Origin: Nautilus pompilius
Lineage: Eukaryota; Mollusca; Cephalopoda; Nautilida; Nautilidae
NCBI GenBank assembly: GCA_018389105.1
Contig: JACATO010000321.1
Coordinates: 252,501-316,500, forward strand
Direction of reading: 5' to 3'
Length of the DNA stretch: 64,000 nucleotides
The notes below the pieces were generated by a model. The model ran no database searches, was not told the origin of the DNA, and was given only the letters and a program-made list of their open reading frames with translations. Position 1 is the first letter of the stretch; each line of letters opens with the position of its first letter. Positions 1 to 13,849 of this stretch are shown piece by piece. The translations under genes were made by a program, and so were the position numbers.

Positions 1-19
1 CACGACGGACTCCGAAACG
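1..19 (+). CDS. Probable 3' tail of an upstream coding exon of the WDR62/MAPKBP1-like gene (partial)
   Basis: Bases 1-19 end in ACG followed by a good donor, GTGAGG, at 20-25. Read in the phase needed to join the next exon (phase 0), the last six codons give T-T-D-S-E-T. This would precede L-C-L-D-K-V-F-G, the spot where family members have a short Ser/Asp/Glu-rich linker before the first conserved block. The sequence right after is richer in CpG than the rest of the window, as is common near a first exon. The piece is too short for homology to prove it. The alternative is that the real upstream exon lies wholly outside the window and this donor is chance. Confidence 0.4.
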
Positions 20-900
20 GTGAGGAGTTGTTGTTGTTGTTGTTGTTGTTGTTGTTCAAGGTGTAGGTACTACAGACCCCGGGGGGGGGTGGTGGACGGG
101 TATCCTCCATTCTACCCACCTCTCCCATTGCCGCTTACCGGCTGAAGTGGTGTAAGTCGGCGTAGTTCACCCGCCCCACTGTCGGATGAGGATCTACCTA
201 CCTGGCTCCGGCCCCCCCCTAGCCAGCCACACACACACACACATACACGTAGGCTTGTTTGGTTTACCTGTGCTGTGGGAGGACGGTGCTGCCCGTCCCT
301 TTCCGACTTATTATCTATCGGCGATTGTGTTCTAATAGCGTAATTCTGCCCTGTTACCGCGAACGATGTCACAACAACAGCCGTGATGGGAAGGGCAGGT
401 GCGTCTTCATTGATGACGGAACCTGGCCGGGGTTATTCGTGTCAGATTGGTTTTAAACCTAAGGAACGGTCCAAGAGGCTGCTGTGGAACCTGTGCCGAC
501 TTTTATCTTCCGCATCTTTCACATCGTTCGTTCTTTTGATCATCTATCGGTTCTTATATATATATATATTAACCCCCCACCCGCCGCCCGATAATCCGGT
601 CACGCAGACAGATCTTTCATATTTTTTTTTTTTATTGGTTTGTTGGAGCCGGATTAGAATAAGCGAGAGAGAGACCGCAAACATCGGAATACCTGTCACC
701 TGGTAAAAGGAAATATCGTCGGCTGCTGGTGGCCCGAAATTACTCCCGATTAAAAAAAACAAACTGGTCTTAATTAACGATTTCAGCTACATCTGAGATG
801 GAGGTAGGTATCTCCAGGCTGATCAGGGTCGCTCCAAAAATTGGGATAGGAAATCGGCGAGGAAACGAATTATTGATCGCACCGACCTCTCCGGCAATTC
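20..900. other. CpG-richer segment at the start of the long intron
   Basis: By eye, this segment has many more CG dinucleotides and higher GC than the AT-rich intron that follows, for example around 120-215, 290-420 and 560-610. It also carries (TTG)n at 28-56, a G run at 81-90 and (CA)n at 229-243. A CpG-rich block next to a candidate first exon is compatible with promoter-proximal sequence. I see no clear TATA box or initiator that would fix a start site, so no promoter is called. Confidence 0.35.
28..56. repeat. (TTG)n microsatellite
   Basis: About nine to ten tandem TTG units lie immediately after the candidate donor at 20. Confidence 0.9.
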
Positions 901-3900
901 TCAACTGATGATAACTTCTCAAAACCCCGTATTTTCCTCCTGAATATTAATTGTCTGCATTCAAAATGTTTAGTGAGAGGTAAAACACAATAATAAACGA
1001 GAAGAACTAATGATTTTTAAAGATAACACCTTAATAATCTTTGTCTGGAAACCACCAGGGTTTATTGGGAATGCTAAATGATACTACAGATAACAGAACT
1101 TTGGCAGTTTTGGTTTCTCTTTATGAATTATTAGCTTGACCCCCCCCCTTTTGGAGTATAGGGTTCAGGCGTGAAATCGACTTGTGTCTTTAGCATGATG
1201 TATCTTGGTCGATTAATAGTAGACAATCGGAGCTGTGAAAGACCACAGGCTTTGATTTGCCTGGTTTGGCCTACAGATGTGCTGACTTGATTGAAATGAA
1301 GTTTTTGAAATCCTACCTGAAGTAGGTGGATTGCATAAAAGATAGATAGGTTCTTAGACAATTGTGACACTTCTCATATTGCTAGAGGTTGAAATATAAT
1401 GTGTAAAAGAAAAAAAAATCGTTCTAGATTAGACACTAGCAAATGCTTTTAAGCAAAGACCTTCCCGCATCTGAGCTCGTATGCCGTTTACTCTGTAGTT
1501 CAGAAGTATTTAAATCAGTTTTCATTGGGTAAATTTTTCTCACAAGAGATGATACATAAATTTGTTTTAAAATTAAATGTCTTTCAAGCTTCAACATAAT
1601 TTGTCCATCACTGGTGATCACATGCTATATGCAAATGCTTTTGTTTTATAGCCATCATTGTATCTCTTAACAAGCTTACAAAGGGTGTAAGATTTATCAG
1701 TTTATCCCCCTACACTGAAACTTCTCTGTTAGTAATGAGACTGACTGACTACCATCAGTTATAGTCAGAAATTCGTATTAGAGTTTCCATTAAATTCCAA
1801 TTATTCTTTAGACATTACTCGACATTCCAGAGTATTACTCAGGGTCCACTCAAGAGATGGCAATTCAGACGATGCATAGACGGGTGGATGCATTGGAAAG
1901 TAGGTGTTTATTTTGATGTCAGATGAAAAGTAGGTAGGATGGCTGAGAGGAAAATATTTCAAAAACCCCTGCAAAACTTACACTGCTCTGTTTTATGAAG
2001 TAGAGTATGAGGATGCAAAGCCATTTTTTATTATTAGCAGAAAAGTGTTAAATCATATTGAGATGCTACAGAAAGCAGTATTAAACTTCTTGCTCCTCAG
2101 TGCAAGATCTCACATCAAGTGATGTTGCAGTCATGTTACTTAACCAGCTGTTTAAAAATATATACTAAGGAGTTTCAATTGAAACTTGGCTGAAATAGCA
2201 TTGATGTAATTATTGTACTAGCTAGGCTTCATTTAGGCATCTCGAGGATACTGATGCTTCCTTTTCTAAGTATTGTTCAAGAAACAGCACCAGTCTTTTT
2301 TTAGTTTTCTAAAGTAAATCTAAGTTTTTGGTTTTATATTAATAATAAATTAGAAATTTATTCCATTACAGAAGCAAATATCATTGTTTTTGTTTCCTGG
2401 TTATCAGGTACTGGGCTACTTCACCTCTTTGTGAAACCGATGATCATTCTTTCAGAAACTTCATGGAATATTCTTAAAGTTGCATGTGCTTAATTCAGTT
2501 TTTCTATGTAGTTCTAGCTACTCTAAAACTGCCATGTGATCAAAAGGATTCTTATTTAATTGATAATTTAACCTCATCAACTATTTACTTTTATTCATTT
2601 GATGTTTGCTTATCTACATAATGGTTTATTCTGCAGATTATTTTAAACTAAATCCTTACAAAGGAAGCCAATGTGGCTTACCTTATAAGGAATTAAAGGT
2701 ATTATGAATGTAGTAATGAGTATGTTTATTATGGAATGCTTCTTTTCTGACCTTTACCGGTCATTAACATTAAGTATGAAGTGGTTTAACTGTTGTACCA
2801 GACCCAGTGGTTTTGTATATAAGCTTTTAATGATTTTGTAATAACTAAGTCAGTTTTGATTTTTTTTACTACTTTGGATATGCTCTCCTACAAATCTAAA
2901 AGAATTATCTAAGATATAAAAAAAAAAGAAAAAGGGCAGTTCTCATATTAATAATTTAAATATTATAATGTAAGATTGACAAAATAGTCCAGTTTTTTTT
3001 TATGGTGTTTCATTTATAAACTGTAACAAATGCTTGAGAAGTTTAGATACATTTGAATAATGCTATAAAGTATATTTTTGTATAGACGAAAGCAAAACTT
3101 GTAGAAAATTTTATTCATACTTTTTTATAGTTGTTACCAGTATTTTGCCCTCTGAACTTGAGTAATCAGATAATTAAGTAGCATATTAAAAAAAAAATAT
3201 GAAACAGTTAGTTTGTAGAACTCCTAAGACATCTTTGCTATATTGACAAAGTAGTGTTTATGCTACCATGTGTATGCTTATTTGTCTTATTGATTGTTAG
3301 TTAGTACCATGCCTGCTACGTTAGGTGCAACTGATTTGTCATGAGGTCAAAGGCTGCTAAGTGGTATTCTGATTCTGTTCAGTCTTTGCAATGGAGCAAC
3401 CACAACGTCTTAAAAATACGTTTGTTGTTCAGGATAGAATGTTTTATCGATCAGTGTATTAGGTGACGCACAAAAAAAAATTTCTTTTTGCTAGGTTTTT
3501 GTTACATAAAGTTGCAGCTCTGTCAAGATCTACAATTTCAAAATGATTTTTCACTGGGACATTTGAAAACCTTGCTGTGACAAATCAGCAGAGCAGGCAA
3601 CAGGAAGTTTCACATTTATTATGGCAGTTTACACTAAATGCCATGTCAAGGTATGAATGATTTCAGTTGATAGGAAGAGAAAAACAAAATTGCTGGAAGA
3701 TCAGAATTTGAATTCAGTTGGTACAGCCTTTATTTGGCAACACACAAAATTACTGGAAGCTGTTTAGTTAATTATTTCTGTAGCTTCCTTGGATTTCTTT
3801 ATATGTTAACCTTTTAGTCAAACTAAGTTTACAGTAATGTGGCGTCTATTACACTAATCAAGAGATTTTAACTTTTGTTTCTTCAGTGAAAGTAGGCCTG

Positions 3901-6205
3901 TTTATGGCAAGCAGATTTCCCTGTTGCGATCTTTAGCCCAGAAGTTTTAACTCTTAAGAATCAAGTCTTTAATTAAGTCATCTAGTTTAGCTCGACTGAT
4001 GTGATATAGGCTAGTGGATGATGCTGCATTAGATTTGTTTTATCAGAATCTTCTGCTGATACTGACTGATGTTGGCACAAGATTCGCTATCCGAGTGCCA
4101 GGTTTCAGGGGGCTTTGAAATTTGAAGTTTCTCATTATGAACTACTGGCCTTATTGCTAATGGAAGATTTGAGCAATCAATGCACTCTTTCTTAGAAGCC
4201 AGAAACACTAGTCAAGTAGAAGTATCAGTCTGCAATATGGCCCTTTGGCTCTCTCCAAATCATTGTAATGAGCACTGGTTTGGGAGTGCCCCTGAGTCAA
4301 GCTGTCAAGCTCATTGCATGGGGTGTGCAGCAAATGTATTGAGAGGGGCCTAAGTCTTATCTTGATCTCCAACTTTACAGTGTAAGTAAATTCCCTGACT
4401 GTTTTTGACTAGAGTCCTATTTCGTTTCTGAGATTAACCCCCAAGTCTATTCAGAAGAAATATGAGAGAAACGAATTATTTCTAAAATTCATAATTGGCA
4501 CTAAAACTTTAAGCCCGTGTTACGCATAGCATGATAGAGCATTACGGCTGAAAAGTAGGCAAAAACCGTTCTAGCTATAACTCGGCAAACATTCATGATT
4601 ACACCAACATACTCGGCATCTAAAGAAACAACCTCTTGTTGATCGGTTTTTTAGCCACTTCGTGATATGCAAATTACAATTAAACATTCAAGATAAGGAA
4701 TTTAAAGGGGTTTATATTTGTTGCAGTGGTGGTTATATTCAAAGATATTGCATAATAAAATAGTCATTTTATCATTTGACTATATTACTAAATGAAACTC
4801 TGAATTAATGGTTTTTAGAGATGAACTTAATTCTGCTTCTCTTCAACATGACAGTCTTTATGGTTACCAAGTTAGAATTTATATAAAACCTTAGCTGTTG
4901 CACTGCATAGAATTTTGAACAACTTCTCTTCTCCAAGAACCAACCAGCAACACCAGTGGCATGTGGTATGGTGCAACTGAATATTCTATTAGATGGATTA
5001 GCCTTTATCTCAATTAGTACAGAACTGGAGAATGTTGGGTTTGAAAAGAACATTTGCTTTCATTTTAAAGTACTGAATATAGCAATTTTGATGACAAAAG
5101 GTGGCAGGTTCCCAGGTTCTGTTTTGTCAAGCTGATGGCATGGCTTGTCTCTTTTCTCTACCAACTTATTCTCCCATTTTGCATCAGTTTTTATAAATAA
5201 AAAAAAATTCAAATATGTTAAAATAGTCGATCAAAATAAGAAACATATAGCATTTTAAGGAAAATATGCATATTGTTACAATGTCAGTTACAATTTTATC
5301 TAAACGAATGACCAACAGAAGGACTAGATATGAAAGAAACTACCTTTTAATTATACAGTATTTTCAAAGGAAACTAAGGCAGTGCAAACACATGGGATTC
5401 ATTAGTGAAAACTTCTCACCTGTTCAAGGTTTTTGAAAATAGAAACTCTCCCAATTATGCCTTAATTTTATGAGTCTTAAGAAAGTTTGATTTAATTGAA
5501 AACAAGTTTTTTTATATTTTTTACTCAAATATCATCTGAAGCTTTTGGAAAGCAACTGATTCCATAAATATTCTTGTATCTCTTGTGGAAAATACTGAAT
5601 TTTGAATATGGATGGTACAAGTATTGGTGATCGTCTGTGTGAAACTGAACTTATGCAGAAACAATTTGCATATCTAGAGTAGCCGCAGCTACTATCAGCC
5701 CAGCAATAGAACCTTGCAAGGAAAGTAAGCTCCTGCTGTAACTTGCTTACCTTTTTTCTACTAATTCTCTGTTACTTTTTGGAGCAACACAATCCGCTAG
5801 ATTAGACTTTCGTGTCTGCAGCTGTCCCAAAGTAATTTTGCAAAAAGCTTTCCTGGATGTTTGTGCATCTTTCAAAGCTCTTTGCAAGTGAAGAAACTTG
5901 CACAGTCTGGCTGGCCTTCAGAACACCAAGGAATAACATTAAATCCAGTTCTAGTTATTGCCTCTTAAATGTGCTGTAATTTCATAGCTTTGACAATTCA
6001 AATTTTAGGATAAATCCCAGGAAGAAATGAAAATCTGTTCAGTTTTTGTTAGTTATTGGCATGCCATCTGCTGACAAGATGAAGTATTCTTTTTTATTAC
6101 ATAGATCTAATTAAGAATTTGTTTTTTGTTTTTTTTTCTAAATCTCTATTTTCCTGTTGGCGCTAAGTACTGCACAACAAACCAGCAGTACATTGTAGCC
6201 AAAAA

Positions 6206-8489
6206 GTATAGAGAAGTGGTTCCCAATCTTTGACATCCCCCTCCATTTTTTAATTGATCAATTATTGAAAAATATACATGTAAACATTTAATATTGTTCT
6301 ATTTCAAAAAGTTTCAAATTAGCAAAAAAATGCTTTAATGAGAAGGATGATACTATTTTTCTCTCAAGCTCAGAAAAATTAGGTTTGAAGGATGCAAGAG
6401 CACAATGCAAGTCACTTCCCACTTCCAGGCGATTGCACTTTTGTTTTTAATACAATGAGAGTTGTAAACTCAGCTTCATGAAGATAAATGGAATAATCAA
6501 ATGCAGCACTTCTGAAACTTGTGTAAATTTGGAGGTGTTTTATCATACTTCAATTCGATGTCTTTTGCAATAGGTCTGGCAACAAATCCACATCAGTGTT
6601 GAATGGATTTTGTACCAATTTCCAAACAGGATTATGCAGAGTAGCATCAGGAAAACAGTGCATGAACAAGATAATCTAGATAAGACATGATTTTGTTCTT
6701 TTGATCTAGGTAGTGCTTATCAAGATCTTCCTTTTCAGCTGAGACTTTGTTGAGATGAGGGAATAACGAAAAGTTCCCAGATTGAAGTTGGCACTTCCAA
6801 ATTTGAATTTTCTCTATAAAAGCTCTAATTGTGTCGAAGTGGAAAACGATTTTTGTTTCTTCTTCCTTGCAGCTTCAAATTGAGGTTGTTGATAGCCTCA
6901 AAAATGTTCACACGGTAAGCCAGTGAAAGCTGAAACATTTCATCTGTGAAAGCACCATATAATTCTTTTTTTCTGACCTGAGAAAAATTTCCACTTCATG
7001 CTTGAGTTCCTAGTCTGCTTAGCATATTTACATTAGATAGCTACTGGACTGTGAAACAAAAGAATTTTATGATCAACTCCCAAATCTGCGCAAAGAGCTG
7101 GGGAAAAGCCTTGTATTTAAAGCTCTCCTCTTTACAAAATGAACAACTTTGATTGCCAAGTTCAGCAAAGTACATAGGTCATCTGGAAGAGTATTAGCAG
7201 CCAAGGCTTGTCTGTAGATGATGCTGTGAGTCCTTAGTATGGCTGGATTCTTTTCTTTGACCATTGTCGTGAATCCAGAGTGAGAGCCAAGTATTGCAGG
7301 GGCACCTTCAGTGCAAACGCCAATAAGCTTTCCCAAGAAATATTTTTTTCATGAAAAAAAAGAGTCAGAACCTGTTGCCAAAATGTCATGAGTCCATCAT
7401 TCACAAATCGAGAATAAACGAGTGAATGACAGCATTGAGTTTTATCGGTGATATTTTTGCACTGAATCGAAAAGAAAACCAGTGCTTTTATTTTTTCAAA
7501 AACTTGGTCTTTTTGTCTTTGGCAAGTTTGTCAATGTGATGCTTTACAGTGGCATCAGAGAGTGAAATCTTTAACCTTTTCTGGCTTTCAGCATCGAGCA
7601 CAATATTCACAGCACTCAACAAGCATCATGGTTTTTACAAGATTCTCCACTTGAGAGAGACAGAGCTTTCTTTGCTTTGGCAATGAGTAAGTGACAGCTC
7701 ATAAGATGCTTCCACCAATTTGGCAGTATTCTGATGAAAAGCTCTTGTAGCGTTCAGCCCCATGTGTTTCAATCATCTGAAGTTTGGTGGCAAAAAAGTC
7801 TCTTGGTCTGTCTTTCAATTCCTTGGGGTCTGTGATCATATGTTGCTCCAGGTCTCCAGGCATCTTTGCTGAGAACTGCATGACATACGATTCACTGGGG
7901 AAGGTGAATCCCGTTTTTTTTAGTGATGGTGAAGCCAAACTTGATATACTCCTCATTATACTTCCTTCTCTTTGTTGTAGACATCTCTAAAACAAAATGT
8001 CAAGCTAAATAAAAAAAAAAAAATCAAAAAAATCAACCTTTATAATTTATTGTTATCACATGTACAAAAAAAAACAACAGATTACACTGTTTAAAACTGT
8101 CCATCATCCTGCTTAGAAGATTAGATGCCCTGGAATTTATGCTGGAGCCAGCAAGCAGTAGTCAAGGTGACCTAGGCAAACCTGAATGGCTCAGTACAAT
8201 TTTCCTAATTACATCAGCTTCTTGCCTCACATCATCTGGTTGACATCCATCCTATCACCCCTCGCCTTTTGAAGATCAACAGTAAGAGTTCAGCCTTGGA
8301 TCCATTTGAAGATTATATGTCCTTATTTCTTTGCCTTGGGGGGGGGGATGTAGCAAGAATTTCTGATGACAACTTCAAATTCTTAAGAAATCTTTTATTC
8401 ATTGGTGATTTAAAATTTGTTTTCTCGTGTCTTCGTGTCCTGCCTGAAATTCCCATAGGCCTCCCAAGTTGGGAATCGCTGGTATAGAA
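6206..8489 (-). mobile_element. hAT-superfamily DNA transposon with target-site duplications (non-autonomous by decay)
   Basis: The element spans 6214-8481, about 2.27 kb. Its ends are imperfect inverted repeats: AAGTGGTTCCCAA on the left and the complement of CAGCGATTCCCAA on the right, matching at 10 of 13 positions and close to the CAGTGGTTCCCAA ends typical of Charlie-type hATs. It is flanked by an 8-bp duplication, GTATAGAG (6206-6213) and GTATAGAA (8482-8489), identical at 7 of 8 bases. An 8-bp duplication is the hAT signature. The interior encodes a broken transposase on the minus strand, antisense to the host gene. Stop codons and frameshifts show that the copy cannot make transposase. 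Confidence 0.9.
6376..7984 (-). pseudogene. Decayed hAT transposase, ZBED5/FAM200-like
   Basis: On the minus strand the first ATG is at 7984 and begins M-S-T-T-K-R-R-K-Y-N-E-E-Y, like the start of ZBED5/FAM200-type proteins. A TGA soon interrupts it, and the BED zinc-finger region (about 7830-7900) survives only across shifted frames, including VICHAVLSKDA. The catalytic core is visible at 7073-7336 as GVCTEGAPAILGSHSGF followed by IYRQALAANTLP. Farther on come VNIFEAINNLNLKLQG (about 6870-6930) and the C-terminal dimerisation end NRLEVGSDLHCALASFKPNF (about 6377-6433). The order of blocks is that of a full-length hAT transposase. Several stops and at least two frameshifts separate them. It is not a host gene. 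Confidence 0.85.
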
Positions 8490-11400
8490 TTTACTAAATG
8501 GATTAACCATAATCTACCAGAGAAGAAAGTTAGATGGAAAGTAACTTGCTTTTATAGTATTCTGGAAAAATGATCTGGAAACTCTATTGTCCGTCTTTCC
8601 TTGTGAACTCGGTGAACTGTTCCCGAATGGTTTCAGGTCTTGTTTTTGATCAGCTTATTTGGAGTTTTAGCGCAGGCCCTGAATAAAAAAAGGTTTTAAT
8701 TACTCTCAGCTCTAGTGGTTTTTCCTGGGGTTGCAAAATTTAAAAAAAAAAAAAATTTCATAGGTGATCTTTTTTTCCTAGGTTTTGGATAGATGCGTAT
8801 TTTATTCAAAAATCAACTTCTAGTTAATATAGCGGTTTAAAGACAATGAACAAAAGATGGGGTATGGATTTTTTCATTACAGTATCTCGTTTCCTATTAC
8901 CTTTTTTCTGACTATGCTATTTTAATGTAGTTATCACTTAATGCTGTTTTTCGTCAAAAAATGTCTTCGAATCTGGCATGTAGTCTGGTCACCGTGTGCC
9001 AAATGCGATGTCATCAGTGTTTTCAGGCCCGCTGTAACGATACATTTTTCCACAATATAATAATACCTGTCCATCTGTTTTCATCATATGCTGCTTTAAA
9101 TCCAAAGTATTTCCAAACTTTGAACCTGTAGCACCTTCGATTTGGAATACCTTTGCTTTTAAGTTAAAACTGCAGACTCAAAATCTTGTACGGATTGCTT
9201 CTGATTGATCAGCCTTGCTGTTTGTGCCTTAAATCGCCATGAATAAGTGGAGGTGGGTGGGTGGGCGCCAAGAGTGAGCACTAATCAAAAGCAAGTGATT
9301 TCACGCATCTGTGGATGCGTATAGTTTTATTATATGGCTGGGTTAGCTTACCTGTCCAAAACACATACTCGCACTCTCTCCGGCTCAACAACCAGTTAAT
9401 ATTTTCTTGCATGGACTACCAGACTATCCATCTATCTAACCAGTCTTCAGCTCTCGTGTGTGAATTACTTTTATGAACACAAACCCCACTTTAGGTTAAT
9501 AAGATCTGTGCATCATATGCCTTCCTCAACATGCAAATCGCGGTGAGGCGTACCACAATCCATCGGTGTATCAGGTTGGGCTTAGCAGTTTACCTGTATT
9601 CGTATTTTGGCAAATTTTGACTTACCAAAGAAAAAAAAAATAACAAACCCTTTTAAAGTTTCAGGAAAGCACTTTAAAATATGCAAAATCTAGATGGCAT
9701 AGAATTGCATTTAAATAAGTTATTTTCAACCTTAGATTTGTCCTTAAAACAAACAATTATGCATTAAACACTGACAGTCAATGAGCTTCCAACATCACCA
9801 TGGCAACCTTACAAATAAGTTGATCCCACATCCTTGTGTTGAATACCAATTCTTTAAATATCCTAAGTTTCCTTCATGCATGAATAATTTAAAAAAAAAA
9901 TCTGTTGCTTTTCTGTTTCAGAGGTACAAAAACGACACCTAGCACATAATGTAACTGAACAGTACATTCTTTGGATTTCTTTATTTATTCACCAAAAAAA
10001 AAGCAAGAAAATAATTTTTTAAACTAAGGTATTCTAAAATACCAATCATGGTATTTGCTTCTTCATTCATTGAAGTAGCAGCATTCCATCCTTAGATTTT
10101 TCTCTTGTAGGGAGTTCTTAAAATTGTGTATCACTGTTTTGCTTGTGAAAACATTAATTATACCACGTTTAGAAAAAGGAGTTCTAGCCACTTCTGGTTA
10201 GTGTATAATATCAAAGATACTAACATCACCTCCACTATTGGATTTTGAATGACTAGTTAAGATCTAGCTTATCACTAAGGATTTAAAGTTATGGTTTTGA
10301 GTCTTTGCCATAAAAATGAATGCAAGTTTGTTTTTTTGGCTTTTGTGTACATCAGCATTCTAAATGTTGCAAGTGAGATGTGACAAGATGTTTGAGTCGT
10401 CTCCACCAAAGATGCCATCTTTTGTTATTGAATTTCTTTTTATATGCTTTCTGCCCTGTCAGAGCTAATGCGTAAAAATAGCTTACTGCCTGCACGTTTA
10501 TAGAGACAGCTAAGGTAATTGACACATTTAAAAGGAACACGCATACACACAAGTTGTCTTATCTACTTTATAGTTATGATAAATTCATAAATAAATTTAC
10601 GAGAGAGTCTCTTGTAATTGGAGCCAGACAAATTGCTACATTGTTCAGCTTGTAGTAAAATATGTGCAATGTGGGCTTATTATTGAAGTTTTTAAAACAA
10701 ACTGGCAGGGAATGTCAAGTTTATGGCAGATAACTTAAGATTAATTATTTCCCAACAAAGCTCTTTGGAAAGAAGAATATAAAATTGTTATTATTAAACT
10801 GGGGCTAGTTTGGCTGCAGGTTATTATAGATTGCATGACTCACTTGAGGAAAGGATGCATCAGCTAGCTATTGATGAGGTAATAAGGTGGCTTGCTAGTT
10901 CATTGCATTCAGTCTTATGGAAATTACTATTTAATCACAACAAAATAGTAAACAACATTAGATAGAATTATATGTAGTATTATTATTATTATTATTAAAA
11001 TTTTTATTTTAAAATTCTTAAACTAAATTGTTAGGTGGTGGTTCTGTCTTCATTATGGCATCGAAACTAGAAATTTCTGGTGGAGGATATCTGTAATACT
11101 GAAAATTGGGGAAGCTAGATGTGAATGAGGCAAGATACTTATAAACTGTAATACTTGTACAGAAAAGCAATGAGTCAATAATTAAGGGGGGGTGCCTCTT
11201 TATCCATCTGCTCTACCTACCTCTTAATATTTTTACTTTAATCACATTATTAATACAACTATAGCAGTCAGCATACTAAGTCAGATTGATTTTGATTAGA
11301 AAAAAAACACCAACATAGATAAGTGATATGGTCAAGTTCCGTTTCTTATGCTTTTTAGAATGTTAACACATGCCAAAAGGTTCTCTTCTCTGGAGAACTT

Positions 11401-12899
11401 ATGGATGCTTAGAGGTCGTTGAATTGACCTAGGTTTAGGTTCAAAGGTGCTTCATGTGGTCAAATTTTCGATTCCCTTTCATGTGTTGTGAAGATAAGCT
11501 TGGAACAGGCCACACTAGCAGGCTAAGCTCAGAGAGTCAGGGAGGGAAGCATAGCAGGAATTTGAAAAAGAAAAAAGATAAATTCTGTTTTAAATATAAA
11601 AAAAAAACTATTAGGTCTACATTATTTGTAAATTTGGAAGAATTTGAAGAGCTTTCTGAATTAAGTAGGATTGAGAAGGTGGTATTTGTTGGCATAAGAA
11701 GTACTTGTGTTTGTTCTGTTGTGCATCATTTGTAAGTAATAGCCTCCAGTAAGCAGGGAGGGCTCGGTCTCCTACTTTTTGACATTTAAATTTATTTAGG
11801 TTTTTTTATCTGAGATATCAGAGTTGATATCTATCTTTTGGAAAAATTTTTCCATTTTATGTGCAGCCATCTTTTGGTGCTTTCCCTTTGTTGTTCTTGG
11901 TAAAATTCTACCCCTCAACAGAAAGAAAGTACCATTATAGTTCGGCAGATTGATTAAAATATTTAGACTGGAACTGTATACTAGTTACGATTGCTGCTGC
12001 ACTTTGTTTTGCTATGGGTCTGGGCTCTGTCTAGCCATTGGTGTCTGTTGGCACTCTCTTTTCTGTATCAACCCATTCTGCTTTATCCCTACTCTTCTAG
12101 TAGGGTTCTACTGGATAGGTTACTTGGGTAGAAGTTCCCCCATTGCCATCCTGTAACTAGCTTCTGGCTACAGCAGATTCTGTGAGCTGCCCCTGTCAAC
12201 CAGGTTGGCTTGTACATCATCATCCAGTTAATTAGTAGGTTAATTAAACACATGCTAGCAATGTTTTCTATTTTTTTCTTTTCCCCTCAAGACTTTAAAC
12301 AATAAAAGTGGAAAGAAAGGTAGCTTGGACCTTATTTTAATGATCCTTGTTTTCATCATTCTTTGCCTTCTAAATTTGGTTTTCGTTTTGACAAATGTAC
12401 CGGGTGAGAAATAGATTTGATGGAATGCCATTCATCTATGAGAAGTCCGTTAAATCTGGACCACTATATGTACAAAACACCCACAGGGCTTTATATTCAA
12501 AAGCCCACTAAGTCATTCCTTAGTAGGTCAGATCTTTTTACATTTGCTTACAAAACAGTAAGACATCGGTTATATCAACATAATTGCCCCAACCCATCCC
12601 AGTACTAAGGATATTAAACTTTCTAACTTGAAGTAAGCTTATATGCAAAGGTGGGAAATGGTTCAGATTTTAAAAAAAAAAAAATAATTTTGGGAATAGT
12701 CTGTTTGTCACATATGCATGTTTGAGCGCCATTTGTTTATTACTCAGTAATCTGATTCTAGTTTAAGCAGTTGTTTCTTTGACAGTAGTAGGTAAAGAGG
12801 TTTATCGACCATGTTTGACCTAGAGGCCTGGCAGTAGTGTTACGACCAACTCGACAAGAATGAAAACTTCTGGTTTTCTTACTGTCTCCTAGAACAGAT

Positions 12900-13100
12900 G
12901 GCGCAGGAGAACAGGATGCAGGAGGTTAGCTATGCACCCACTGCAGAAAGTTCCCATCAGGACCTTTTCTCGGTTTTTAGATGTGGAAGAAACTCACATC
13001 GCACTATGCCGGGGAGGTATGCCAAACCAAGTTGATACTGCCTAGGGATTGAACTTGAGCTTCTAACCTAGCAGTCTATCTTTTGGGTCTCTGGCCACCC
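12900..13100 (-). repeat. tRNA-derived SINE copy, minus strand
   Basis: On the minus strand the head starts GGGTGGCCAGAG at 13100. It has a B-box-like AGTTCAATCCC about 45 bases in, then the family body with TTTCTTCCACATCTAAAA (about 12978-12996). The same head (GGGTGGCC...TAGACT) and the same CCCACATCT body motif recur at 55.7-55.9 kb. The 3' limit is uncertain. Confidence 0.65.
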
Positions 13101-13849
13101 ATATGTGTACTGAGAGCAGGGAATCATGGGAAAATGAGATATATTGAGAACTGGTGAAAGGCATGATGTAGTTCGTTGTTCTTTTTGTTGTATGCAGTCC
13201 TTTTAGTTTACTGTATGTATTCACTTTAAATAAAGTGATTATTTTCACTGGCATGTGCTATAAATTTGAAAAAAAAATAATTCTTTAAAGATGTATGAAT
13301 GGTTTCAGGTCATCTCTACTAATGTTCATTTAATCATGTTTAGTATATACTAATGTAGAAATGTTAAAGAAACACTTATCTGTTAATAACAGACTGACTT
13401 AAATATTTTCTTAATACCTATTTCAAGTTAGGTTAGTAAAATAAAAAAAAAAAATTCTTTAAATTTCAGTAATAAACTTTCAATTAATTCTTAACTAAGA
13501 CTGTCTATCTTAATTGTATTTTTATTTCTTTATGGATCTTGCATCTCTCTATATTCCTTTTCTCCCTCATACTTTAAATGTTGAAATTAAATTTATTACT
13601 TAGTATAACTGGCTTTATTGAACCAGTTCTTGGTGTCATCCCTCCCTTTGCAACTTTGAAGTAAATCTTAGTAACCCATAAATGAAATGTTCTCTGAAAC
13701 AAAAGGTATTTCTTCTATGGCAAATTATAGGAAGTGATTTGATGCTTTTGCTCTCTTACATGAAGCCTTTCATATACATAGAACTTAGTAAGACCTTTGG
13801 TATACAGTAGGGTGATTCTTCGTGCACTCTCTGCCCTGACAGAGATTTG

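Noticed and set aside
784..806. Short ATG-GAG segment between an AG and a GTAGGT donor as a possible first exon
   Set aside because: Only a few codons, with no family similarity; the exon tail at 1-19 fits the expected junction better.
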